This document shows positions 28,796 through 36,695 of a stretch of 64,000 nucleotides of DNA, in pieces. The DNA is from Chthoniobacterales bacterium (GTDB lineage Bacteria; Verrucomicrobiota; Verrucomicrobiia; Chthoniobacterales; UBA10450). The notes under the pieces are model-generated. The model was given only the letters and a program-made list of their open reading frames with translations. It did not search any database and had not been told where the DNA came from. Both the position numbers and the translations under genes were made by a program. Position 1 is the first letter of the stretch; the number at the start of each line of letters is the position of its first letter. Where the stretch lies: positions 1 to 64,000 of the forward strand of contig QHBM01000024.1 of assembly GCA_003244145.1 (NCBI GenBank), in the 5' to 3' direction.

Positions 28796-29686
28796 ATGCA
28801 ACAAGTCACCGTCCGCGTTCCGGCCAGCACGTCTAATCTCGGACCCGGCTTCGACTGTCTCGGCGTGGCCCTGCGGCTTTACGATCAGGTGACCATTTCA
28901 CGCGGCCGGGAGCGGCCGGCCGGGACGATGGTGCGCTCCGCCGCGAGGGCCTTCTTCGAACGGTCCGGGCGCAGGGTTTTCCCGTTTGCCTGCTCGATCA
29001 GCGGCGAGATTCCGGAATCTCGCGGGCTCGGCAGCAGCGCGGCTGTTCGCCTCGGCGTCATCCATGGCCTGAACGAACTGGCCGAGCGTCCACTCCAACG
29101 CCAGGAAATTTTTGAAATCTGCGCGCGCCTGGAACATCACCCGGACAATGCCGCGCCCGCGGCCTACGGCGGTTTCAACGTGGTCCGGGGCGGGCATCGG
29201 CAAATGTTCACGGTCTCCGCGCAATTGCATTTCGTCCTTTTCATTCCGAATTTCGAGATCGCCACCGCTGACGCGCGCCGGCTCCTGCCTGCGAGAGTGG
29301 ACCATCTCCGCGCCGTGGAAAATTGCCGGAACGCGTGCGCGATCACCGCCGCGTTTGCTTCCCGCGAATACGAAAAACTGCGCGGCGCTTTTGCCGATCA
29401 CCTGCACCAGCCTTTTCGCAAGAAACTCATTCCCTTCCTGGACAAGGTGATCGCCGCCGCGGAATCAGCCGGCGCTCTCGGCGCTTTCCTGAGCGGATCT
29501 GGTTCTACCATTTGCGCCATCACGCTTCGTGCGGCCGAAAAAGTTTCCCAGGCCATGCTCGCCGCCGCGAGGTCTGAAGGCGCGCGCACGATCATCACCT
29601 CCGCCGATAATCGCGGCGCGCGAATTATCACCTCTCCGCAATCCGCAATCCGAAATCCGAAATCGCCCAATGGGTCAGCGGACTGA
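28796..29686 (+). CDS. thrB: homoserine kinase
   Basis: GHMP kinase of threonine synthesis; phosphorylates homoserine. 296 aa. The N-terminus VRVPASTSNLGPGFDCLGVAL and the ATP loop PESRGLGSSAAVRLGVIHG are diagnostic. EHHPDNAAPAAYGGFNVV and the late motif LGAFLSGSGSTICAI complete the fold. The last 15 codons are encoded by a 7-bp tandem repeat (29635-29662), so the C-terminal tail is lineage-specific. It overlaps lpxK by 17 bp. Confidence 0.9.
   Translation: MQQVTVRVPASTSNLGPGFDCLGVALRLYDQVTISRGRERPAGTMVRSAARAFFERSGRRVFPFACSISGEIPESRGLGSSAAVRLGVIHGLNELAERPLQRQEIFEICARLEHHPDNAAPAAYGGFNVVRGGHRQMFTVSAQLHFVLFIPNFEIATADARRLLPARVDHLRAVENCRNACAITAAFASREYEKLRGAFADHLHQPFRKKLIPFLDKVIAAAESAGALGAFLSGSGSTICAITLRAAEKVSQAMLAAARSEGARTIITSADNRGARIITSPQSAIRNPKSPNGSAD
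29635..29662 (+). repeat. four tandem 7-bp repeats at the thrB/lpxK junction
   Basis: Two copies of TCCGCAA followed by two copies of TCCGAAA. The tract encodes the thrB C-terminus (SAIRNPKS-like) and ends 7 bp before the lpxK ATG. It is a heptamer, so copy-number change shifts the thrB frame. Confidence 0.8.
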
Positions 29687-30860
29687 AAATCTCGAGCAGT
29701 TTGCCATCGACGTCATTTTGGAGCGGCGTCACGGCCCGCGAGCTGCGATTCTCCGGACGTTGCTTTACGCGCTCTCGTTCATCTACGAGCGCCTGGTGCA
29801 GTTGCGGCTTTTTCTCTACCGACGCCGTATCTTTCGCGAGCGGGCGCTAGGTTGTCTCGTCATCAGTATCGGAAATCTGACGGTGGGCGGGACGGGCAAA
29901 ACGCCGATCGTCGAAAAATTTGCGCGCGCGATGCGGGCGGGCGGGCGGCGCGTGGCGATTCTCAGTCGCGGTTACAAAAGTGTGCCGCGGCGCGCTCCGA
30001 GGAAATGGTGGGAAATTTTTGGCCGCAAAGATCCGCTGCCGCCGCGCATCGTCTCCGACGGCAAGACGCTTCTGCTCGACTCGCTCACCGCCGGCGATGA
30101 GCCCTACATGCTGGCGAATAATCTGAAGGACGTCATCGTACTCGTGGACAAAGACCGGGTGAAAAGCGGCCTGTTCGCGATTAAGGAACTCAAGGCCGAC
30201 ACCCTTTTGCTCGACGACGGTTTGCAATATCTCCACCTGAAGCATCGGCTCGACATTGTCCTGATCGATCGGCAGGCGCCGTTTGGAAACGAGTATCTCT
30301 TGCCGCGCGGAACGCTCCGCGAGCCGCCGCGGAATTTGCGCCGGGCGAGTTACATCTTCATCACCAAGAGCACCGGCGCGCCTAACGACGAACTGATCAA
30401 GCGCATCCGGCGCTACAACCGCACGGCCGAGATCATTGAGTGCGCCCATCAACCGCTCCATTTGCAGGACGTGCTCACGGGGGAACAGGTGCCGCTGGAA
30501 CGGCTGCGCGATACCTATATCGGCTCGATCTGCGGGATCGCGGCGCCGGAAAGTTTCGAGGACGGCTTGCGCAAACTCGGGGCGCGCCTCGAGCTTTCGA
30601 AGCGCTACACCGACCACCACCGTTATACGGAGGCGGAATTGCAGAGCTTCATCAACCGCTGCGTGCGCCGCGATCTCGAGATGATCGTGACCACTGAAAA
30701 AGACGCGGTCCGTTTTCCGCGTCTGACGAAAGTGGACGTGCCGATTTATTTTCTGCGAGTCGAAATCGAAATCCTGAGCGGGCACGAAAGCTGGGAGCAT
30801 TGCGTTGCGCGCATTTGCAAGCCGCAAGCTTTGCTTTCGCCCGAACGCTTCTTCGCCTGA
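29670..30860 (+). CDS. lpxK: tetraacyldisaccharide 4'-kinase
   Basis: Phosphorylates the lipid A disaccharide precursor at the inner membrane, which implies an outer membrane with lipid A. 396 aa from the ATG at 29670. The P-loop is [21 protein letters not shown], followed by [15 protein letters not shown]-like [11 protein letters not shown], and [21 protein letters not shown]. The open frame extends to 29529, but the upstream part lies in thrB and in the heptamer repeat. Confidence 0.92.
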   Translation: MGQRTENLEQFAIDVILERRHGPRAAILRTLLYALSFIYERLVQLRLFLYRRRIFRERALGCLVISIGNLTVGGTGKTPIVEKFARAMRAGGRRVAILSRGYKSVPRRAPRKWWEIFGRKDPLPPRIVSDGKTLLLDSLTAGDEPYMLANNLKDVIVLVDKDRVKSGLFAIKELKADTLLLDDGLQYLHLKHRLDIVLIDRQAPFGNEYLLPRGTLREPPRNLRRASYIFITKSTGAPNDELIKRIRRYNRTAEIIECAHQPLHLQDVLTGEQVPLERLRDTYIGSICGIAAPESFEDGLRKLGARLELSKRYTDHHRYTEAELQSFINRCVRRDLEMIVTTEKDAVRFPRLTKVDVPIYFLRVEIEILSGHESWEHCVARICKPQALLSPERFFA

Positions 30861-30868
30861 GTTGGCGC

Positions 30869-30948
30869 TGTAGCAACGGCGCTCTGTCGCCGTTAACAGG
30901 CGGTTCATCCGTTCGCGTGTCGTAGGCCGACAGAGCGTCGTCGCTAAA
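30869..30948. repeat. BIME/REP-like inverted repeat pair
   Basis: First unit: TGTAGCAACGGCG with stem AACGGCG (30875-30881), loop CTCTGT and CGCCGTT (30888-30894). A second, inverted and more diverged unit contains CGACAGAGCGTCGTCGCTA. It fills the gap after lpxK. Related units occur at 52372-52406 and 58495-58575. Confidence 0.65.
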
Positions 30949-31003
30949 AGTCTTCAAAAAATGAGACGCGCACAGCTGACGCGACTCGATAGATTGAAGA
31001 CGC

Positions 31004-31921
31004 ATGAGCGACAAAGCTGAGTTAATCGTCGAAGGGAAGAAGCTGGCCGTTTCGAATCTAAACAAGGTGCTCTATCCGAAAGCCGGATTCACTAAGGGGC
31101 AGGTGATCGATTACTACATCCGCATCGCGCCTGTTTTGCTTGAGCACCTGAAAGACCGGCCGCTGACGATGAAGCGTTATCCGAACGGCGTGGACCAGCC
31201 GTTCTTCTACGAAAAGAATTGTCCTGCTCATCGGCCGAGCTGGGTGAAAACGGCGAAAGTCTGGAGCGAAGGCAACCAGCGCCACATGCATTATTGCCTC
31301 GCGCAGGATCTGCCCACGCTGGTCTGGGCGGCGAATCTGGCCGACATCGAATTGCACACCTCGCTCGCGCGCAAGAAAGATGTGGCGCGGCCCACCATGA
31401 TGGTGTTCGACCTCGACCCGGGCGCGCCGGCCGACATCATCCAATGCTGCCAGGTCGGACTTTGGCTGCGCGATTTGCTCGCCGGGATGAAACTGAAAAG
31501 CTGGGCGAAGACTTCTGGATCGAAAGGTCTGCAAATTTACGTGCCGCTCAATACCGCCGTGACCTTCGATCAGACGAAAGATCTATCGCGCGCTCTGGCC
31601 GAACATCTCTCGCGCGCGCATCCGAAGCTGGTGGTCTCGAAAATGGCGAAAGCGTTGCGGACAGGAAAGGTGTTTGTCGATTGGAGCCAGAACGATGAGC
31701 ACAAGACGACGGTGAATGTTTATTCCCTGCGCGCGAAAGAGCAGCCGACGGTTTCCACGCCGGTCACCTGGCCGGAAGTCGAATCGACGCTGAAAAAGAA
31801 AAACGCGAAGCTCCTCGTCTTTCCATCCGATCGGGTCCTGCAACGCGTCGAGAAAATGGGCGACCTCTTCGCGCCGGTCGAAATCCTCAAACAAAAAATG
31901 CCGAAGAAGTGGGACCTGTAG
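31004..31921 (+). CDS. stand-alone LigD-type polymerase/primase domain protein
   Basis: 305 aa, matching the polymerase (AEP primase) domain of bacterial NHEJ protein LigD and its free-standing paralogues. Visible: LSNLNKVLYPKAGFTKGQVIDYY-like N-terminus, LTMKRYPNGVDQPFFYEKNCP, catalytic DLDPG, KTSGSKGLQIYVPL, and KVFVDWSQNDEHKTTV with the third metal Asp. No ligase, nuclease or Ku gene is adjacent. These proteins extend DNA or RNA primers at broken ends in mycobacteria; the role here is inferred. Confidence 0.9.
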   Translation: MSDKAELIVEGKKLAVSNLNKVLYPKAGFTKGQVIDYYIRIAPVLLEHLKDRPLTMKRYPNGVDQPFFYEKNCPAHRPSWVKTAKVWSEGNQRHMHYCLAQDLPTLVWAANLADIELHTSLARKKDVARPTMMVFDLDPGAPADIIQCCQVGLWLRDLLAGMKLKSWAKTSGSKGLQIYVPLNTAVTFDQTKDLSRALAEHLSRAHPKLVVSKMAKALRTGKVFVDWSQNDEHKTTVNVYSLRAKEQPTVSTPVTWPEVESTLKKKNAKLLVFPSDRVLQRVEKMGDLFAPVEILKQKMPKKWDL

Positions 31922-31945
31922 CCGCGATCGCGTTATAAGCCCGGC

Positions 31946-32806
31946 ATGATTGAGCTGCTCGCCCTGGGCTCCGCCATCTTTTATGGGTCGGCCGATTTCT
32001 TTGGCGGATTGACGGCCCGTCGCGCGAACACGATAGCCACCGTTTTCTGGTCGCAATTGGTCGGCCTCGTCTTGCTGCTGATCGTGCTTTCATTTCTACC
32101 GGCCGCCACGATTTCATCGCGCGACTGGGTCTGGGGATTCGTCGCGGGGTTAAGCGGCGGCATTGGCGTCGCCTTTTTGTATCGGGCGCTCGCGGTCGGC
32201 GCGATGGCAATTGTGGCGCCGACCACCGCAGTGATTGCCGCTATCATTCCGGTTCTCTTCGCGTTCCTCATGGGCGAGCGCCTCCGCCCGCTGACGCTCG
32301 TGGGAGTTGCGGTTGCGTTGATCGCGATCGCGTTAGTCAGCCGGCCGGCGACACCGAACGACACTTCTCAACAATCCACGAAGCGTTCTCTTCCTCCGGG
32401 ATTAGGGCTGGCCGTGCTCGCGGGTCTTGCGGTCGGTCTCTTTTTTCTTTCGCTTGCCCGCACCACTTCGGCCGCGGGCATGTGGCCGCTGATCGCCGCT
32501 CGCATCGCGTCGGTTGTTTTGTTCGGACTGATTGCACTGGTGACGCGGCGGACGCCCCGCATGAGCGGATCGGCCGCCGTCACGGCAACCGCGGGCGGTG
32601 CGCTCGACATGCTGGCTAACGCTTTGTACATGATCGCGGCCCGGATCGGCCCGTTGAGCATTGTCGTGACGCTGGCCTCACTTTATCCGGCGAGCACGGT
32701 TGTCCTTGCGCGCGTGGTTCTCGGCGAGCGCCTGAGTTTCGTGCAAGGCATCGGCCTCGGCTGTGCGCTCGCCGCGGTCGCCATTATCGTCGGCAGTTCC
32801 GGCTAA
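31946..32806 (+). CDS. EamA/DMT-superfamily transporter
   Basis: 286 aa with ten hydrophobic helices in two EamA halves (residues 3-135 and 150-285). The first half includes LALGSAIFYGSADFFGGLTARRA and VAPTTAVIAAIIPVLFAFLMGERLRPLTLVGVAVALIAIALVS; the second ends LYPASTVVLARVVLGERLSFVQGIGLGCALAAVAIIVGS. Substrates of this family range from amino acids to nucleotides, and nothing here narrows it. It starts 25 bp after the LigD-like gene. Confidence 0.85.
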   Translation: MIELLALGSAIFYGSADFFGGLTARRANTIATVFWSQLVGLVLLLIVLSFLPAATISSRDWVWGFVAGLSGGIGVAFLYRALAVGAMAIVAPTTAVIAAIIPVLFAFLMGERLRPLTLVGVAVALIAIALVSRPATPNDTSQQSTKRSLPPGLGLAVLAGLAVGLFFLSLARTTSAAGMWPLIAARIASVVLFGLIALVTRRTPRMSGSAAVTATAGGALDMLANALYMIAARIGPLSIVVTLASLYPASTVVLARVVLGERLSFVQGIGLGCALAAVAIIVGSSG

Positions 32807-32818
32807 CACTCGGTCAGC

Positions 32819-32994
32819 TTACCCGCCGGTCCTGAACTGATCGTCCTTGTTCTTGAAGAGGATGTTGAACGTCGTCAGCGATCCGTAGCAGCGGGTGATG
32901 TATTGCTGCAGATCGAATTTGTCGGCATCGCTCAGCTTGTCACTCGCGTTCACCTTTTGTTCCAGCACCCGCAGATTGTTCCGGATCATCACGA
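32819..32994 (-). pseudogene. C-terminal part of a split gene (other part at 34825-35211)
   Basis: Minus-strand frame reading VMIRNNLRVLEQKVNASDKL then SDADKFDLQQYITRCYGSLT and ending TFNILFKNKDDQFRTGG. It is helical and lacks an own start with a ribosome site. Joining it to the N-terminal part at the shared ACGA (32991-32994 and 34841-34844) restores one uninterrupted frame of 180 codons reading across the joint as FHKIVMIRNN. The ATG at 33040 that would give a 73-aa ORF lies in inserted DNA. Confidence 0.65.
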
Positions 32995-33106
32995 CAATAT
33001 ATACGCCAAATGCAAAATGGGGATTTGGTGCTCCCATCACCGTTCGCGTTCAAAAGTGGCCGTTCCACAAATTCCCAGGGAGCGCCCCCGTTGTGCTCTG
33101 TCGATA

Positions 33107-33200
33107 TTATGTGTCTGCGCTGCGGAACTGGTCATCTTTGGTCTTGAATAAGACGTTGAACGTCGTCAACGAGCCATAGCAGCGCGTGATGGGATTGCTG
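33107..33200 (-). pseudogene. second, frameshifted copy of the split gene's 3' end
   Basis: Reads ITRCYGSLTTFNVLFKTKDD and QFRSADT, against ITRCYGSLTTFNILFKNKDD and QFRTGG in the copy at 32819. Upstream of ITRC one extra base (CAGCAATCC versus CAGCAATA) breaks the frame, and homology fades beyond it. It lies inside the 1.85 kb that separates the two parts of the split gene. The remaining sequence from 32995 to 33383 shows no other gene. Confidence 0.6.
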
Positions 33201-33383
33201 GGGATTAACTTCAGAGAGGGCACCTTGGTAGTCCTCGTCATTTTCGCCGGCATCAGAGCGGGAATCGGACTTACCGCGTGGAATGCAGCCAAGCGAGCGA
33301 ACGCGCCTTTGCGCGAGCGGATCGCTTCGGCCCGCGATGATTGGGCGCGCCTCCGACACGCGCAACATGCCGCTGCGCTTTAC

Positions 33384-33803
33384 TCAAGTCAGACGGGGAG
33401 AGCAGCCGGACGGAAAGCACTCAAGCCTCAGCCGATTCATCAGGCGAAACTCGTTGTGAGGCATCTCACCGTTCGCGTCCCGCTGAATTTCGCGGCCATT
33501 CCTGAAGAGGAGATAAGTGCAGCGTGCGAACGTGTCAGCCTTAGCCTCGACACTAGGATTCGCGGCCAACAGCCGCAATCGGTAACTGAACCACGAGTGC
33601 CGGTTTGGGAACCGAACGAGGACGAAAGCAACGCCTCGGGAACCGGCTAACAACATTAAGGCCTGTTCTTCGCAATCTGGACAGACGGGGGAATGATTAC
33701 TGATCCATTCGCGAAAGGGTTTGCTCGCGTAAATCGCGATCATCAGCGCGACAAAAACAATCAGCCGCGCTAAGTGAAACCGAAAATTGCCACGCTCGTT
33801 CAC
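33384..33803 (-). CDS. small membrane-anchored protein of unknown function
   Basis: 139 aa. One hydrophobic helix near the N-terminus (ARLIVFVALMIAIYASKPF), then a possible CxxC metal site (SPVCPDCEEQALMLLAG) and a beta-rich part (GVAFVLVRFPNRHSWFSYRLRLLA). Not recognised. It lies inside the DNA that splits the Tudor/CarD-like gene, so it may be cargo of that insertion. An overlapping + strand ORF (33186-33650) looks like a shadow. Confidence 0.5.
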   Translation of the reverse strand: MNERGNFRFHLARLIVFVALMIAIYASKPFREWISNHSPVCPDCEEQALMLLAGSRGVAFVLVRFPNRHSWFSYRLRLLAANPSVEAKADTFARCTYLLFRNGREIQRDANGEMPHNEFRLMNRLRLECFPSGCSPRLT

Positions 33804-33898
33804 TGTCCAACGATGTATCCAACCGAATTATGGCGGGGTTAGTTAATTTCGTGCCCGAGTCAGTGAGGTCGCCCGAAAAACTCAGATCTCATTGTAGG

Positions 33899-34828
33899 CT
33901 ACGCGCTGGACGGCTCGCTCGATCGCTGGGCTTCGAAAAAGAGTGCGAGGATGGGTTTGTCTTCCTCGATCCATGCCTTCATCTCGTTCGGTCTTAACTG
34001 GGGCCGGCCGCGGCGCATAACAAAGAAAAGGCCGGGCGGCGTTTCGATTCTGAGATGAAGCGGCTCCAGGAATTGCCGGACTGCGGGAGTGAAGATCGCC
34101 CGGATCGCGGCCTCGTCTCCGCCGCCAAGGATATATTTCTTACTGAACCTCGGCGTATCGGGGAAGATGATATTTTCGGTGCGGCCCAGCATTGTCCCCA
34201 TTTTCGTATAGAACGTTTGGGGAAAGAGAACAAAGGATGGGAACTTCAGTAACGGCGACTGCATTCTGCTAATCGTGAGGTAATAGGTATAGGTGTATCT
34301 TCCGGCCGAGAGCCCGTCGCCGTCCGAGTATCGGTAATAGAAGCGAGTGAGATCCAGCTCGTCGGCGGTATGGAGGGCCTCCAGCACATTTGAAACAAAG
34401 TGGCCGTGACCAATATTCGCGAGAGAACAGCCGTCGGCCAGCGCCGTGTCCGCCTTGGTCGGGTTTAGGCGAAAGGCAAAGCCGAGCGACTGCGCCATTG
34501 CCTCGAGTTTCTTTGCGCGCATACGGTCCGCGTGAAGGCCGAGCCAAATGATAATCAGGATGAAGGGAATAATCGCACTAACAATCCAGATTACTTGGGC
34601 ATCGGGGAGTTTTGCCGAACTGGACTTTGTCGCGGCGAGCAAACCGGCGGCCTGTGCGTGCACGGCGAGAACAAGAGCCGCACTGGCAAGCGCGGCGATT
34701 TTCAAGATAAGATGACGTTTCGCGGCGATCCCTTTCTTCGATCGAGTCGACCGCAGACTTCTGACCACTGTGGTAATCACGCTTTGCGGTTCCACAAAAT
34801 TTCTTCCAGTGTAGCAGTTATTGCTCAT
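33899..34828 (-). CDS. membrane protein of unknown function within the inserted segment
   Basis: 309 aa from the ATG at 34828, which overlaps the TGA of the interrupted upstream gene (ATGA). There are two N-terminal hydrophobic segments (ILKIAALASAALVLAVHAQAA and VIWIVSAIIPFILIIIWLGL) and a soluble C-terminal domain of about 190 residues (KKLEAMAQSLGFAFRLNP, DLTRFYYRYSDGDG, GGGDEAAIRAIFTPAVRQFL). The C-terminal layout is like DUF3137-type proteins that sense or process unknown targets, but I am not sure. Later starts are possible. Confidence 0.55.
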   Translation of the reverse strand: MSNNCYTGRNFVEPQSVITTVVRSLRSTRSKKGIAAKRHLILKIAALASAALVLAVHAQAAGLLAATKSSSAKLPDAQVIWIVSAIIPFILIIIWLGLHADRMRAKKLEAMAQSLGFAFRLNPTKADTALADGCSLANIGHGHFVSNVLEALHTADELDLTRFYYRYSDGDGLSAGRYTYTYYLTISRMQSPLLKFPSFVLFPQTFYTKMGTMLGRTENIIFPDTPRFSKKYILGGGDEAAIRAIFTPAVRQFLEPLHLRIETPPGLFFVMRRGRPQLRPNEMKAWIEEDKPILALFFEAQRSSEPSSA

Positions 34829-35211
34829 GGCTGCAAGATTACGATCTTGTGAAAGAAAGTTTCGAGCGGCACTTCCTTCGGCTGAAGCGAAGTGTCGGCA
34901 GATTGCATGACCAGCGTCCCCCGCTGCCAGCGACTCGCCAGTCCCTCCACGATCACATCCTTCTGTTCCAACCCCAGCGCCTCCACCACCGCCTGCGCGG
35001 TATCTCGAATGAGATTGGTCAGCGGAACCTGCAACTCGCTCAGCGTCGCGGTCGCCTCCGCCGGTTCGAGATCGCTCGAGGCCGGCGCCACCGTGCGCGG
35101 CGCATCGTCGAACGCGATCTCGGCCGTGTGTTCCGTCAGCGACCTAACGACTCCAACTCCATATTGCGGGTGGCGCACTTTCATTCCAATGTGGAGCGAT
35201 TCGATATTCAC
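34825..35211 (-). pseudogene. N-terminal part of a Tudor/CarD-like protein gene, interrupted
   Basis: 128 codons from a GTG at 35211 (alternative ATG 35184). The start ESLHIGMKVRHPQYGVGVVRSL and AEIAFDDAPRTVAP form a small beta barrel like the CarD/UvrD-C Tudor module; a helical part follows (LTNLIRDTAQAVVEALGLE), then VEGLASRWQRGTLVMQ and ETFFHKIVILQP. The final four residues come from inserted DNA: the true continuation is the fragment at 32819-32994. The truncated product may still be made. It is divergent from the transporter gene. Confidence 0.65.
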
Positions 35212-35300
35212 AGTCGGAGAACCTGCGAGATCGCCGGCAAAACCGCAACCGCGATATCGCCCGGCGCGCTTTTTGATTGTTTCGCTGGCAACGGAACCGC

Positions 35301-36695
35301 ATGCTCCGACTCGCCGTGACCGGAACCACCACCACCACCGCCTATCCACCCGGTTTTCGGCCGCGCCGCGGATTGAACTGGTTCATCATCGGCCTGCTTT
35401 ACGCGTCGTTCTACACCTGCCGCTATAACTTTCGCTGGGCCACGCCGGGAATGGTCCAGGAGTTCGGCTTCAACAAATTTCAGATCACCAGCATGCTCAG
35501 CGCCTGGTCGCTCGCCTACGGCACGGGCCAATTGATCAATGGCCTCCTCACCGATCGGATCGGCGGGAAACCGGCAATGTTGATCGGCGCCTTCGGCACG
35601 ATTGTCATCAACCTGGTCTACGGCTACGCGTCGTTTCTCGGCACGTTCGCCACCTTCTCTCTCATCTGGTTGATGAATGGCTATCTCCAATCCTTCGGCG
35701 CGCCCGGCATGATCAAGATGAATGCGGCGTGGTTTCGTCGCACCGAACGCGGGACCTTCGCCGGCATCTTCGGCTTCATGATTCAGCTCGGCCAGTTCGC
35801 CATCAACAATCTCGCGCCCATCATCCTCGCCGGTTTCACGGTTGGCGTTCTCGTAGTGGCTCCGGGCGAATGGCGCTGGCTCTTCCGTATCCCACCACTG
35901 ATTACCGCCTCGGCCGCGATTTTGCTCGCGCTTTTCGTGAAACCAACACCGGAGGCGGCGGGCTATCCGGGAGTGATCGAACACGAGGGTGAGGGCGGCA
36001 CCGATGGCAAGGTCACCGTGAGTCTGCGCGAGTCGTTCGTCACCATCTTCACTCATCCCCTCATTTGGTTTTACGCGACTGCTTACGCTTGCACGGGGGC
36101 GGTGCGAAATAGTTCCGATCAGCTCGCGATTCTCTATTTCGTCGAGCAATTGAAGCTCAATATGGAAGCTAAACCGGCCGCGGTGTTCTGGACCATGAAC
36201 GCGATGCCGCTCGTCGCGGTGTTAGCAGCGTTTAGCGCCGGCGTGGTTTCCGACAAGATCTTCAAGGGCCGTCGTTCACCGGTCGCGATGGGCCTCTACC
36301 TTTTCGAGACTGTCGTCATCCTTGTGGCCGCGGGCGTGATCATGTCGGGCGCGGTCGGCCCCACGCCTGTCGGGATTTTCCTGGGCTGCTTGTTTCTGGT
36401 GCTGATCGCGCTGACGGCGAACTCCACTCACGCGATCATCGGAACGGCCGCGCCCATGGATATAGGCGGGCGAAGGATGGCGGGCTTCGCTTCCGGCGTA
36501 ATCGATTCCTTCCAATATTACGGCACCGCCATTGCGCTGCCCTGCACAGGCTGGTTGATCGATCGCTACGGATGGGGCGTGTGGTATCCCACGATGGCGA
36601 GTTTCGGCGCCATTGGAGGTTGCGCGATGCTGATGGTGATGCGCAAACAGAAGCGCATGCTCGCCACCGGCGATCCGCGCGCAGTGGCCCGCTAG
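35301..36695 (+). CDS. organophosphate:phosphate antiporter (MFS, GlpT/UhpT-like)
   Basis: 464 aa from the ATG at 35301, with twelve membrane helices. The N-terminus LNWFIIGLLYASFYTCRYNF and GVLTD-like NGLLTDRIGGKPAMLIG place it in the OPA family, which swaps glycerol-3-phosphate or hexose phosphates for phosphate. The conserved Arg in CRYNFRW corresponds to the substrate-binding Arg of GlpT. It is fed by no adjacent catabolic gene, so the substrate is open. Its stop overlaps that of the convergent radical SAM gene in CTAG. Confidence 0.85.
   Translation: MLRLAVTGTTTTTAYPPGFRPRRGLNWFIIGLLYASFYTCRYNFRWATPGMVQEFGFNKFQITSMLSAWSLAYGTGQLINGLLTDRIGGKPAMLIGAFGTIVINLVYGYASFLGTFATFSLIWLMNGYLQSFGAPGMIKMNAAWFRRTERGTFAGIFGFMIQLGQFAINNLAPIILAGFTVGVLVVAPGEWRWLFRIPPLITASAAILLALFVKPTPEAAGYPGVIEHEGEGGTDGKVTVSLRESFVTIFTHPLIWFYATAYACTGAVRNSSDQLAILYFVEQLKLNMEAKPAAVFWTMNAMPLVAVLAAFSAGVVSDKIFKGRRSPVAMGLYLFETVVILVAAGVIMSGAVGPTPVGIFLGCLFLVLIALTANSTHAIIGTAAPMDIGGRRMAGFASGVIDSFQYYGTAIALPCTGWLIDRYGWGVWYPTMASFGAIGGCAMLMVMRKQKRMLATGDPRAVAR

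Noticed and set aside
33186-33650. 154-aa ORF on the + strand inside the insertion
   Set aside because: Overlaps antisense to a more plausible 139-aa ORF and to the frameshifted gene tail; its hydrophobic start is not followed by a recognisable protein.
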